Notes under the pieces: generated by a model
Told to the model about the DNA's origin: nothing
The model's database searches: none
Seen by the model: the letters and a program-made list of their open reading frames with translations, nothing else
From: JAOUEA01 sp963762075
Lineage (GTDB): Bacteria > Actinomycetota > UBA4738 > HRBIN12
Direction: 5' to 3'
DNA: 64,000 nucleotides
Assembly: GCA_963762075.1 (NCBI GenBank)
Contig: CAVXJC010000001.1
Location: 186,001 to 250,000 of the forward strand
Program-made: the position numbers and the translations under genes
Part shown: piece by piece, positions 19,715 to 29,767 of the stretch
Position numbering within the stretch: position 1 is the first letter of the stretch
Layout of the letters: each line of letters begins with the position of its first letter

Positions 19715-22183
19715 ATGACGATCCCGGAGCATCTCGCCAACCGCGATCTCGACGCTTCGGCCGTGGTGGCGGCTTCCGACCTTCCCGAACGCGCGCGCGT
19801 CGTGATCGTGGGAGGCGGCATCATCGGCTCGTCGATCGCGTATCACCTCACCCGTGAGGGAGAGTCCGATGTGGCGCTGCTCGAACGCGGCCGGCTCACG
19901 AACGGCACGACCTGGCACGCGGCCGGACTCGTGTCGCAGGTGCGTGGCACGCCTGCGCTCACGGCGCTCACGCGTATCAACGCCGAGACCTACGAGCGGC
20001 TCGGAGCTGAGACCGGCGTCGAGACGGGCCTGCGGCGCAACGGCGCCGTCACCGTCGCTCGCACCGAGGCGCGGATGCAGGAGAGCCTGTACGGGGTCGC
20101 GATGGCCAAGGATGCGGGCATCGACGTCGAGGTGCTGGAAGGGGCCCAGGTGAAGGATCTCTGGCCCGCGGCGGCGGTCGACGACCTCGTGGGAGCCGTG
20201 CTGTTCCCCACCGACGGCACGGTGAACCCGGGCGATGCCGCGCTGGCGTTCGCGAAAGGCGCTGTCGACCGGGGTGCACGGTACGTGCCCGAGACCGAAG
20301 TGACAGGGTTCTCGTTCGGCGACGCCGGCCGGGTGACCGGGCTCGACACGTCGCGGGGGTCGATCGAGGCCGAGACGGTCGTGCTCGCCGCCGGCCTGTG
20401 GACGAGCGAGCTCGCGCGGGCCGCCGGCGCGAGCGTGGCGCTCTACCCGGCCGAGCACGTCTGGGTGATGACCGAGCACGCCCAAGGCGCCCGCGAGGAA
20501 GCCCCGTTCCTGCGAGATCTCGACGCGTATCTCTACATCAGGCACTACCGCGGTCGCTACCTGATCGGCGCATTCGAGCCCAACGGCAAACCGAAGCGGC
20601 CGCGCGATATCCCAACCGACGGGTTCGTCGAGTTCGGTCCCGATTGGGATCACTTCGCGCCCGTGTTGCAGGGCGCACGCGAGCGCATACCCGAGATCGA
20701 GTCGATCGGGTTCTCGCACTACCTCCGAGCGCCGGAAAGCTTCACGCCCGACTCGAACTTCCAGCTCGGATATGTGCCGGAAGTGCGGGGGCTCTTCGTG
20801 GCCGCCGGTTTCAACTCCCAAGGGGTCATCTTCGGGCCGGGTGCGGGCATGGCCGCGGCGCAGTGGATCGTGGCCGGCCATCCCACGATGGATCTCGCTG
20901 AGGTCGACGTGGCGCGCATGGGCCGCTGGGCGAACCAGCGAGCGTGGTTGCACGAGCGCACGGTCGAGTCGCTCGGCGGTCTGTACGAGATGCACTGGCC
21001 GGGGAAGCAGCCTCGGACCGCCCGCGGAGTTCGGCGGATCCCGCTGTACAGGGAGTTTCGGGAGGCCGGCGCCGCGTTCGGGCAAGCCGCCGGGTGGGAG
21101 CGCGCGAACTGGTTCTCGCCGGGCAGGGTTGACCCCTCGGTCGTGTACTCGTTCGAGTCGCCGTCGTGGTTCCCCTCAGTGCGCGACGAGGTGCGAGCGA
21201 CACGCGAGGGTGTCGCGCTCTACGACCTCTCCACATACTCCAAGTTCATGGTGCAGGGACCGGGCGCGCTCGGCGGACTGCAGCGCCTGGCGACGTCGGA
21301 TCTCGACGTGCCGGTGGGGCGCATCGCCTACACGCTGCTCTGCAACGAGCGCGGCGGCATCGAGATGGATCCGACGGTGACTCGCCTGGGCGAGGACCGC
21401 TTCCTGGTGCTCGCGCCCACGCTCGCGCAACGCCGCACCGAGATGCTGCTGCGCTCGGGGCTGCCCACCGATTCGACGGTGACCGATGTGACGGGCGGAT
21501 GGGCGACCCTGCATCTGGCGGGTCCTTCCTCGCGTGACCTGCTGGCGCGACTGACCGACGAGGATCTCTCGAACGATGCGTGGCCGTTCCTCACGGCCCG
21601 GCAGATCGACGTTGCGCGTGCCCGCGCATGGGCGTTCCGCGTGTCGTTCACGGGCGAGCTCGGCTGGGAGCTGAGCGTGCCCACCGAGTTCGTGGCCGAT
21701 CTCTACGAGCACATCGTGGAAGCGGGCGCCACGTTCGGGCTGCGCCACGCCGGTGCGTTCGCCTTCGACTCGGCGCGGGTTGAGCGCGGCTTCCGATCGT
21801 GGGGTCACGACATCGGACCGCTCGACGACCCGTTCGCGGCCGGGCTCGGGTTCGCGGTCTCGCCGAAGAAGACCATCGACTTCGTGGGGTCCGAGGCGCT
21901 CGAGTCCTTGCGCGACGCGTCGCGTGATCGCCGCCTGGTTTCGGTGCATGTGCCGCAGGGCGTGCTCTGGCATGGAGAATCGGTTGTCCGCGGCGAGGAG
22001 CGCCTCGGTGCCCTCACGAGCGCGGGTATCGCGCCGACCCTCGGGGGCTCCGCGGGGCTGGCGTGGATCAACGAGGCACCCGGTGGCGACGCCTGGGGAG
22101 TCGAGATCCGTGGCGAGGTCGTGCCCGCGGCGGTGCAGGCGGAGCCGTTCTACGACCCGCGCGGCGAGCGGCTGCGCACGTAG
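19715..22183 (+). CDS. Dimethylglycine/sarcosine dehydrogenase-like flavoprotein with GcvT domain
   Basis: 822-aa two-part enzyme. The N-terminal half is a DAO-type FAD domain: VIVGGGIIGSSIAYHL, then GTTWHAAGLVSQVRGT, whose His matches the residue that binds FAD covalently in dimethylglycine dehydrogenase. The C-terminal half (from about residue 480) is a glycine-cleavage T-protein-like folate domain, with YDLSTYSKFMVQGPGA and FRVSFTGELGWELSVPTEF. The family oxidises an N-methyl group and passes the C1 unit to tetrahydrofolate. Length matches the 800-850 aa norm. With the Rieske oxygenase and the SoxB-like protein it could complete betaine to glycine demethylation. Start supported by the -10 box 7 nt upstream. 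Confidence 0.9.
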   Translation: MTIPEHLANRDLDASAVVAASDLPERARVVIVGGGIIGSSIAYHLTREGESDVALLERGRLTNGTTWHAAGLVSQVRGTPALTALTRINAETYERLGAETGVETGLRRNGAVTVARTEARMQESLYGVAMAKDAGIDVEVLEGAQVKDLWPAAAVDDLVGAVLFPTDGTVNPGDAALAFAKGAVDRGARYVPETEVTGFSFGDAGRVTGLDTSRGSIEAETVVLAAGLWTSELARAAGASVALYPAEHVWVMTEHAQGAREEAPFLRDLDAYLYIRHYRGRYLIGAFEPNGKPKRPRDIPTDGFVEFGPDWDHFAPVLQGARERIPEIESIGFSHYLRAPESFTPDSNFQLGYVPEVRGLFVAAGFNSQGVIFGPGAGMAAAQWIVAGHPTMDLAEVDVARMGRWANQRAWLHERTVESLGGLYEMHWPGKQPRTARGVRRIPLYREFREAGAAFGQAAGWERANWFSPGRVDPSVVYSFESPSWFPSVRDEVRATREGVALYDLSTYSKFMVQGPGALGGLQRLATSDLDVPVGRIAYTLLCNERGGIEMDPTVTRLGEDRFLVLAPTLAQRRTEMLLRSGLPTDSTVTDVTGGWATLHLAGPSSRDLLARLTDEDLSNDAWPFLTARQIDVARARAWAFRVSFTGELGWELSVPTEFVADLYEHIVEAGATFGLRHAGAFAFDSARVERGFRSWGHDIGPLDDPFAAGLGFAVSPKKTIDFVGSEALESLRDASRDRRLVSVHVPQGVLWHGESVVRGEERLGALTSAGIAPTLGGSAGLAWINEAPGGDAWGVEIRGEVVPAAVQAEPFYDPRGERLRT

Positions 22184-22249
22184 GACCGGACGTGGCAGCG
22201 AAGCCCAAGATCGCACAGACGATGACGCATACGTGAGGGTGCACTCGGC

Positions 22250-23122
22250 ATGAGATGGACATTTCTGGGCGCGCCTGCGGACTCGGTGCTGCGAGGCGGA
22301 GGGGCGGAGCGGTCGCCCGCCAGGCTGCGAGAGCTCGCCCTGCCGACGTGCTTGAACGCGGCAGACGCAGGGGATCTGCCGATCAGTGTGCGCGGCAACG
22401 ACCGTGACCCGAACACCGGCATCGTCGGCAGCGACCACGTGATCGCGAACGCCCGGATCGTCCGCGAGGCCGTGGGGAAGCGTGTGGCCGCGGGGGAGCG
22501 CGTCTTCCTTGCCGGGGGATGTTGCGCGAACGCTCCGGGGGCGATCGCGGGTGCCGCCCACGGGGATCGGATCGGGCTCGTGTACGTCGACGGCCATCAG
22601 GACATGTGGGACGGTCGCACGTCGGCGAGCGGTGAGGCGGCGGACATGCCGCTCGGCGTCGCGATCGGCGTCGGGCCGTCACGGTGGGTCGAGGCGATCG
22701 GCGGCCCGGCGGTAGTGGCCGAGGACGTGATCCTGCTCGGGAATCGCGACCACGACGAGACATCCTCGGCAGGCCTTCCCGACCCCGAGGATCTCGGGCT
22801 GACCTATCTGCCCATCGAGCGCGTGCGTGAGCTCGGCCCGAAGGCCGCGGGCCTCGGCGCGCTCCAGATCCTCGAGGAAGGCCGAGCGAGCTTCTGGCTG
22901 CACCTCGACGTCGATGTGCTCGACATGGCCGTCTTCCCCGCAACGGACTACCTGGATCCCAACGGCATGTCGTGGGACGAGCTGCGAGACGTGCTCACGC
23001 CTCTCGGTCGTGCTGAAGGATTGCTCGGCGTCTCACTCGGCTGCTTCAACCCGGAGAAGGATCCCGACGGATCGTGCGGCGCCGCGCTCGTCGACCTGCT
23101 GTGCGAGGTGCTCTCGAGCTGA
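22250..23122 (+). CDS. Ureohydrolase (arginase/agmatinase) family protein with altered metal site
   Basis: 290-aa protein of the arginase/agmatinase fold. The second metal motif D114-G-H116-Q-D118 (DGHQD) and a late LDVDVLD segment are retained. The first motif, normally GGDHS, reads GGCCAN: the Asp-His pair at 91-92 is replaced by Cys-Cys. Arginases and agmatinases use that His to bind manganese, so ordinary urea-releasing activity is doubtful. It may use another metal arrangement, act on another guanidine or amide, or be inactive. It follows the dimethylglycine-dehydrogenase-like gene on the same strand by 66 nt. Start ATG 22250 is in a weak Shine-Dalgarno context. Confidence 0.82.
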   Translation: MRWTFLGAPADSVLRGGGAERSPARLRELALPTCLNAADAGDLPISVRGNDRDPNTGIVGSDHVIANARIVREAVGKRVAAGERVFLAGGCCANAPGAIAGAAHGDRIGLVYVDGHQDMWDGRTSASGEAADMPLGVAIGVGPSRWVEAIGGPAVVAEDVILLGNRDHDETSSAGLPDPEDLGLTYLPIERVRELGPKAAGLGALQILEEGRASFWLHLDVDVLDMAVFPATDYLDPNGMSWDELRDVLTPLGRAEGLLGVSLGCFNPEKDPDGSCGAALVDLLCEVLSS

Positions 23123-23202
23123 GCGGAGGCCACACTGCCGCGTTGCCTGTATGCGGTCCTCGAGGACGGTCTCCGCGAGCCCTGGCCGCATGACCCGACC
23201 CG

Positions 23203-24135
23203 TCAGGATCCCGCCGCCGCGTCGATCGCTTCCCGGGTGGGCATGCCGTCTCGAGCGCCGGTCACACCGACCGAGATCGCGGCCGCCACGACCGCTCGGC
23301 CGAGGGCGTCGGCGAGCGGGAGAGCCTCGAGCAGCCCGGCGGCCAGCACCCCGTTGAGCGTGTCGCCGGCTCCGGTCGTGTCGGCCGTGCGGACCTTCGG
23401 AGGCACGAACTTGGCTTCGCCTTCTGGACCGAAGGCCACGGCGCCTTGGTCACCAAGGGTCACGACGACGGTCAACCCCGGATAGCCGGCGGCCAGGCGC
23501 CTCGCGCCGCCCCGCGGTTCCTCCGCCTGAGCGGCGAGGATCGCGAGCTCTCCTGCGTTGGGGGTCACCACCTCGGTGAACGGAAGCAGGTCGTGCGCCT
23601 CGGCGCGAGCGGGGGCGGGGTTGAGCACGAACGGCAAGCCTCGATCGTGACTCCATCTGGCCGCTGCCTCGACCGAGCCGAGCGGCACCTCGAGGCTGGC
23701 GAGCACCGCGCCGACCGCCGAACCGAGCGCATCGAGCCCCTCGGTGACCACCGCCGGTGTCAGGCCGGCGTTCGCGCCGGGCGCTACCGTGATCTGGTTC
23801 TCGCCTCGCGCGTCGACCGTGATGAGCGCGACGCCGGTAGAGGCCGAGCGGTCGACGAGCACGTGTGTGACGTCGACTCCTTCGAGCTCGAGCAACTCGC
23901 GGGCGGGCTCGCCGAACGCGTCGGGCCCGACCGCGCCGATCATCGCGACGCGTCCGTGCGAGCCGAGCGCCCGGACGGCGGCGACTGCTTGGTTCCCGCC
24001 CTTCCCGCCTTGATGCTGGGAGAACTCGCCGCCCACGACCGTCTCGCCTGCTTTGGGCAGTCGAGATCCACTCACGACCAGGTCCACGTTGATCGCGCCG
24101 ATCACGGCGAGGGTGTCGCCGCCTGCTCTCTTCAC
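23203..24135 (-). CDS. rbsK: Ribokinase
   Basis: 310-aa PfkB-family kinase: N-terminal GAINVDLVVSGSRLPKAGET, the substrate motif GGKGGNQAVAA, and the C-terminal anion-hole and catalytic Asp motif DTTGAGDTLNG. It phosphorylates ribose at O5 with ATP. Start GTG 24135 overlaps the stop of the nucleoside hydrolase gene (GTGA at 24132-24135). The pair forms a logical unit: the hydrolase releases ribose from nucleosides and this kinase traps it. Other PfkB sugars are possible, but the GGKGGNQ motif and partner gene favour ribose. Confidence 0.9.
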   Translation of the reverse strand: MKRAGGDTLAVIGAINVDLVVSGSRLPKAGETVVGGEFSQHQGGKGGNQAVAAVRALGSHGRVAMIGAVGPDAFGEPARELLELEGVDVTHVLVDRSASTGVALITVDARGENQITVAPGANAGLTPAVVTEGLDALGSAVGAVLASLEVPLGSVEAAARWSHDRGLPFVLNPAPARAEAHDLLPFTEVVTPNAGELAILAAQAEEPRGGARRLAAGYPGLTVVVTLGDQGAVAFGPEGEAKFVPPKVRTADTTGAGDTLNGVLAAGLLEALPLADALGRAVVAAAISVGVTGARDGMPTREAIDAAAGS

Positions 24136-25131
24136 GCGGGCGCTTCCACCAACGAGCCCAGCCGATCCGCGAAGCGCGACAGGAACCCACTGACGTCGAC
24201 GTCGAGCGCGACTCGCGCGTTCTCCTCGGGTTCCCAGCCGACGGGCCAGGGGCTGTGACGCACACCGCGCAGGTCGGCGACGGTCATGCCGCGGGTCCAT
24301 AGGCCGTCGGTCTCGACCTCGACTCGCGTGGTCTCGAACGTGCCGAGCGACTCGTCGATCGCGAGCGCGAGGGCCAGCGGGTCGTGCATCGCAGCACCGC
24401 CCGTCACGCCGGTTCGCTCGTAGAACTCGATGTAGTAAGGCACGGCCGTCTGCAGGAACCGCGCAACCGGTGAGCCAGGCATCGCTTCGCAGATCGAGTC
24501 GAGCACGGCACGGGAGAGTTGCACGCGATCGGTCACGTCGAGACCGGCGCAGAGCGGAAGCCGCGCCGGCTCCCGTCCCGAGAAGCCGCGGAAGACCGCT
24601 TGTGCCGCGTCCGGGTCGACCCAGATGTTCGCCTCGGCCGCCGGCGTCGCGTTGCCGCCTCGGGCGAACGAACCACCCATGATCGCGAACCCCCCGAGCA
24701 GGTCCGGGAGGAGCGGCTCTTCGGCAAGCGCGAGCGCAACGTTCGTCAGGGGTCCGGTCGCGACGAGCAACACCTCGTCGGGACGCTCGCGGGCGGTCTC
24801 GACCAAGAGTTGAGCCGCGGGACGCGGTCGAGGGCTCACGCGACGGAACCGGCAGCTCCGCGTTGCCGAGCCCACGCTCGCCGTGCACCACCGGGAACGG
24901 CTCGTGGTCACGCACGAGCGGCCGGGCTGCCCCGCGTGCCACCTCGACGTCGCGGAGCCCGACGAGCTCCAGGACTGCGAGCGTGTTCTCGGTCGCGTGA
25001 TCGACGGTGACGTTGCCCATCACGCTCGTCGCCGCGATCAGCTCGACCTCGGGCGAGGCCGCGGCGTAGAGCAGGGCGAGCGCGTCGTCGACCCCGGTAT
25101 CGACGTCGAGAATCAGGGGTCGAGGCGTCAT
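24132..25131 (-). CDS. Inosine-uridine preferring nucleoside hydrolase (frameshifted)
   Basis: Nucleoside N-ribohydrolase that splits nucleosides into base and ribose. The N-terminus PLILDVDTGVDDALAL carries the calcium-binding Asp cluster DxDxxxDD. The downstream part has LLVATGPLTNVALAL, FAIMGGSFARGGNATPAAEANIWVDP and AAMHDPLALALA, all family landmarks. The two parts are in different frames, the change falling near 24825-24845, where LPVPSREPST should continue into AAQLLVETARERPDE; one missing base explains it. Total length of about 333 codons is normal. Its stop is coupled to ribokinase. ATG 25131 is the only well-placed start. Confidence 0.85.
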
Positions 25132-25161
25132 GGCCGAAGACGTACCGGCAGCCTGGGCGAG

Positions 25162-25858
25162 TTAGGTCGACGTCGCGGGTTCCAGCTCGAAGCCGATGAG
25201 GTTGGCGGCGACTTCCTGGCACATGCGCTGCATGTGCTCGGGGCCCACTTCGCTGTCGTTCATGAGCACCTGGATCGCCAGGCCGTCGATCAGCGCTCCG
25301 AGTTTCATGCCGATCTCGTCGGCGTCCTCGCCTTCGGCGAACTCACCCTTGGAACGTCCGTGACGCACGATGTCGGCGATGGACTGGCGCCAGCGTCGGT
25401 CGAGCACCTCGCGCTCCTTCGCGAGCGCAGGGTCACGAAGCGCTCGCACCCAGATCTCGATCCACAGCGCCCATTCCTCGAGACGTTCGAAGTCGGGAAG
25501 CAGGCCCGGTACCGAGAGGTCGATGAGCCGGGAGAGCTGGTCGCGGGCGGAATCGAGCCGGCGCAGATCGCGCGCCTGCGCCAGGTAGTACTTGTCGTTG
25601 GAGTAAGTGAGCGCTTCGACGAGCAGGCGGTCCTTCGACTCGAAGTAGTACAGGATCAGGCCGGGGGAGACGCCACAGCTGCTCGGCGATGTCTTGGATA
25701 CGGGTCTCGGCGAGCCCCCGATCGGTGATGACGCGAGCCGCAGCCTCCAGGATCTCCTGGTGGCGGTCCTTACCGTTCTTCTGTCGTATGCGGGCCAATC
25801 GAGCCTCCGTCGGTCCTGAACGCCGTACAGCCGCGGCGCAGGGGGTCGTTCCTTGCAT
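25162..25858 (-). CDS. TetR family transcriptional regulator (frameshifted)
   Basis: About 232 codons. The N-terminal helix-turn-helix includes HQEILEAAARVITDRGLAET and RIQDIAEQ. The frame then changes near 25680, where one extra C follows GCAG. In the other frame the text resumes as CGVSPGLILYYFESKDRLL, completing the DNA-binding domain, and runs through a helical ligand domain to ATST. It is divergent from the PYROXD2-like gene at 26007, which has a good promoter in the shared region, so it probably represses that gene or the following synthetase. The start could be ATG 25858 or a GTG 30 nt downstream. Ligand unknown. Confidence 0.82.
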
Positions 25859-25924
25859 GAGCGTTCAGGTCAACTGTACCGGCATGACCTGCGAAGTCAA
25901 AACCCGGATCGCGACAGACCCGAG

Positions 25925-25954
25925 TTGACTCGTGATTCAAACTCAGGCCATACT
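25925..25954 (+). promoter_or_regulatory. Sigma-70-type promoter of second PYROXD2-like gene
   Basis: TTGACT at 25925-25930, an 18-nt spacer and CATACT at 25949-25954. The -35 end lies in an imperfect dyad with GAGTT and AACTC arms, a possible site for the divergent TetR protein. Confidence 0.45.
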
Positions 25955-26006
25955 GCGCGGGTTCCGGACGTCGCGACCACGGCTCGAGAGGAAGGGACGG
26001 ACGGCC

Positions 26007-27662
26007 ATGGCTTCGAACATCTACGACGCGATCATCATCGGCGGAGGTCATAACGGGCTCACGAGCGGCGCGTACTTCGCCCGTCACGGCGCTCGCACCG
26101 TGGTGCTTGAGAGGCCGCAACAAGACCGGCGGCGCCGCCGACACGAGCGCTCCGTTCGCCGACCACCCTGAGATCAACGTCACGACCTACAGCTACGTGA
26201 TGTCGCTGATGCCGCCGACGATCATCCGCGAGCTCAACCTGAAGCGTCACGGCTACGACGTCACGCCGTTCGGTCCGTACTTCCAGGCGTTCCCCGACGG
26301 GCGCGCGATCACGGTGTACGCCGACGACGCGAAGAAGAGCTACGACTCGATCGCGCAGTTCTCGAAGAAGGACGCCGACACGCTTCCGAAGTGGGAAGCC
26401 TGGATGAAGGGCGTCAGCGACGTGCTCGGTCCGCTGCTGCTCAGCGTGCCACCGCATGTCGGCTCGATCGAAGCTCGGCGACCTGATCCCTCAGCGCGCA
26501 GACCGCCTGGAAGATGCGCAAGCTCGGGCAGCGCGGCGTCGCCGACGTGACGCGACTGTTCACGATGAGCGTGAGCGACCTGCTCGGACGACTGGTTCGA
26601 GTCCGACGCGATCAAGGCGATGCTGACGGTCAACGGCGTGATCGGCACATGGGCTGGCCCCGACGAGCCCGGCACCGCCTACGTGATGCTGCATCATTCG
26701 ATCGGCGATGTCGGCGACGGCCACCTCGGAAGTTGGGGCTTCCAGCAGGGCGGCATGGGCGCGGTGAGCGACTCGATCCGCCGAAGCGCCGAGTCGTTCG
26801 GGTGCGAGATCCGCACCGAGGCGCGGGTGAGGAAGATCCTGACCCGAGGCGGACGTGCTGTCGGCGTCGCGCTGGAGAACGGCGATGAGCTTCGCGCGCC
26901 GGTCGTCGTGAGCTGCGTGCATCCGAAGATCGGCTTCCTCGACCTGCTCGATCGCGACGAGCTTCCCGCCGACTTCGTGTGGGACATCGAGCGCTGGAAG
27001 ACGCGCTCGGGCACCGTGAAGATCAACGTCGCGATCAGCGAGCTGCCCGGACTTCACGTCGATGCCGGGGACGGAGCAGCAGGATCACCACACCGGCTCG
27101 GTCGAGCTGTGCTTCTCGCCCGAGTACGCCGAACGCGCCTTCCAGGACGCGCACATCGATCGCAAACCCTCCACCGCACCGTTCGTCGACGGGACGATCC
27201 CGACGACGCTCGACAAGAAGCTCGCCCCCGAGGGCGTGCACGTCTTCTCGATGTTCACGCAGTGGGTGCCCGAGGACTGGGTGGACTGAGCCGCACCGCG
27301 ACGAGCTCGACGCGTACGCGCAGCGAATCTTCGACGGGTACAACGATCTCGCGCCGAACTTCAAGAGCTCGATCATCGACTACCAGGTGATCGGCCCGTA
27401 CGACATGGAACAGGAGCTCGGCCTGATCGGCGGCAACATCTTCCACGGGGAGCTGAGCGTCGATCAGCTCTTCCACATGCGTCCGGCACCCGGGTATGCC
27501 GACTTCCGGACGCCGATCAAAGGGCTGTATCACGGGTCGTGCGCGACCCACGGCGGTGGGGGCGTGAACGGCATCCCCGGTTGGCAGGCGTACAAGGCCG
27601 CCGTGAAGGACAAGGCCTTCCCAAGAAGTAGGTGGCCGTTCCCGCCGATCGCTCCGCGATGA
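26007..27662 (+). CDS. FAD-dependent oxidoreductase, PYROXD2-like paralogue (multiple frameshifts)
   Basis: Paralogue of the protein at 15313-16935, same motifs in the same order: IIIGGGHNGLTSGAYF, FAPYFQ-like FGPYFQAFPDGRAITVY, WAGPDEPGTAYVMLHHSIG, EVRI-type GCEIRTEARVRKIL, HHTGSVELCFSPEYAERAF and HGSCATHGGGGVNGIPGW. It is split by at least six single-base changes, near 26116, 26472, 26500, 26586, 27051 and 27281. Most look like one extra G or C; the last creates a premature TGA. The paralogue confirms which frame is right at each point. Start ATG 26007. The final TGA overlaps the next gene's ATG (27659-27662). Sequencing error is more likely than decay. Confidence 0.8.
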
Positions 27663-29755
27663 GGCCGAGCCTCGAGCCCATGCTCGAGGCTCGATCCGTC
27701 GCGATCGTCGGTGCGTCCATCAAGGAAGGCTCGCTCGGCCGTGCGATGGTCGAGGAGCTGCAGCGAGGCGGCTACGACGGGGCGATCTACCCGGTGAACC
27801 CTGGTTACGACGAGGTGCTTGGGCTCGCGTGCTACCCATCTGTCGCTGAGACGCCGGGCGCCGGCGTGGACCTTGCGATCCTCGGTGTGGCGAATCAGCG
27901 CATCGAGCAGGCGCGCGCGATGCCGTCGCTGCTGGTGCGCGATCGCTGGTGACGTTCTCGTCGCTCTACGAGGAGCCGCCTGTGTCGGGCCTCGCGCCGC
28001 TGACCGAGCGCCTTGCCTCGATCGCGCACGACGCCGGGCATGCCGATGTGCGGCGGCAACGGCATGGGCTTCTGCCATGAGACGTTCAAGCTGCGCGCGA
28101 CCGGGTTCCCGACACCCGACCATCTGCGACACGGACCGGTGACGTTCATCTCGCACTCGGGGTCGGCGTTCGCCGCCATGGCGTTCAACGACCGCGGTAT
28201 CGGGTTCAACCTGCTGGTCTCGAGCGGCCAAGAGCTCGGCGCGACGATGGCCGACTACATGGCGTACGCGCTCGGGCGCGCAGAGACACGCGTGCTCGCG
28301 CTCCTGCTCGAGACCGTGCGAGATGCGGCGGGCTTCCGTGCGCAGCTCCGGCGCGCGCACGACCGGACGTGCCCGTGGTCGCGCTGAAGGTCGGACGCAC
28401 CGAAGGCTCGAAAGCCATGGTGACCGCACATTCGGGCGCGCTCGCAGGCGAGCACGGTGCCTACGAGGCGTTGTTCGACGCCCACGGCGTGCACGAGGTT
28501 CTCACCCTCGACGAGATGGCCGACGCGATGGAGCTGTTCTCGTCGCCGCGGCGGGTCGGCGGCACCGGGCGGGCATCGCGAGCGTGCATGACTCCGGGGG
28601 TGAGCGCGCGATGTTCGTCGACCTAGCGCACGACCTGGGCGTGCCGTTCGCCGATGATCGCCGGAGACCTTGCGGACGATCGCGGCAACGCTCGACCCCG
28701 GTCTCGAGGCCGCGAACCCACTCGACGCATGGGGCACGGGCATCGACGCCGATCGGATCTTCCGCGAGTCGTTCCTCGCGCTGCACGACGACCCCGACAC
28801 GGCGGCGATGGCCTTCGTGGTCGATCTCACGCGCCAGGGCGAGCCCTACGACGAGGGCTACCTGCAGGTGGCGCGCGATGTATGGAGCGCGACCACGAAG
28901 CCGTTCTGCGTCGTGTCGAACCTGGCGAGCGCCATCGCGATCGAGGAGGTCGCCCAGCTCCGCAACGCCGGCATCCCGGTCCTCGAAGGGGTCTCATCGG
29001 GGCTGGTGGCGTTGCGAGGGCTGATCGCCCATCGAGACGATCGGGCTCGCCCGGCGGTCACGCCCTTGACTGCCGTCGCCGATGACGTGCGGACGAGCTG
29101 GCGCGACCGGCTCTCGAGCGGCGAAGAGATCGGAGAGGTGGAGGGTCTCGCGCTCCTCGCCGACTACGGCCTGCCGGTCGTCGAGGAGCGCCCGGCGTCG
29201 ACCCTCGAGGAGGCCTCTGCGGCGGCCAGCGAGATCGGCTTCCCGGTCGTGCTCAAGACCGCGGCCCGAGGTGTGCAGCACAAGTCCGACGTCGGGGGGG
29301 TTCGACTCGGTCTGACCGACCTTGAGGGCGTGCGAGAGGCATACGACGACGTGGCCGCGCGCCTCGGTCCGCATGTCGCCGTCGCCGCCGCGGCGCCCGC
29401 CGGCGTGGAAGTCGCGCTCGGCCTCGTGCACGATCCCACCTTCGGTCCACTGGTCCTGGTGGCAGCAGGCGGGGTGCTCATCGAGCTCGTGCACGATCGG
29501 ATCCTCGCGTTCCCTCCCCTGGATCAAGCGGGTGCCACACGCGTGATCGACAGGCTGCAGATGCGGCCATTGCTCGATGGATCACGGGGCGCCCCGGCCG
29601 CGGACATCGTCTCCCTCACGCGGGCCGTGTCCAGGCTCTCGGTGCTCGCCGCCGACCTCGGCGACCTGATCGCCGCGCTGGACGTGAATCCGGTGATCGC
29701 GTCGGCTGAGGGCTGTGTCGCGGTCGATGCCCTCGTGATCGCTCGTCCGGGTTGA
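27659..29755 (+). CDS. ADP-forming acyl-CoA synthetase, fused alpha-beta (multiple frameshifts)
   Basis: About 698 codons, the size of a fused NDP-forming acetate/acyl-CoA synthetase. The N-terminal CoA-binding domain has SVAIVGASIKEGSLGR and GAIYPVNPGY. The ligase domain has FISHSGSAFAAMAFNDRGIG, next to the position of the phosphohistidine in the family, and VALKVGRTEGSKAM. The C-terminal ATP-grasp domain has GFPVVLKTAARGVQHKSDVGGV and ALDVNPVIAS. Frames change near 27935, 28036, 28355, 28566-28571 and 28660; from 28670 onward the frame is clean. It converts acyl-CoA and ADP to acid and ATP, or the reverse. Coupled by ATGA to the flavoprotein gene; a GTG at 27632 is an alternative start. 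Confidence 0.83.
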
Positions 29756-29767
29756 GCCGAACGCCTA

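Noticed and set aside
23156..23167. GTCCTCGAGGAC palindrome between the ureohydrolase and ribokinase genes as a terminator
   Set aside because: Only 6 bp per arm with no loop and no T tract; such short palindromes are expected in this base composition.
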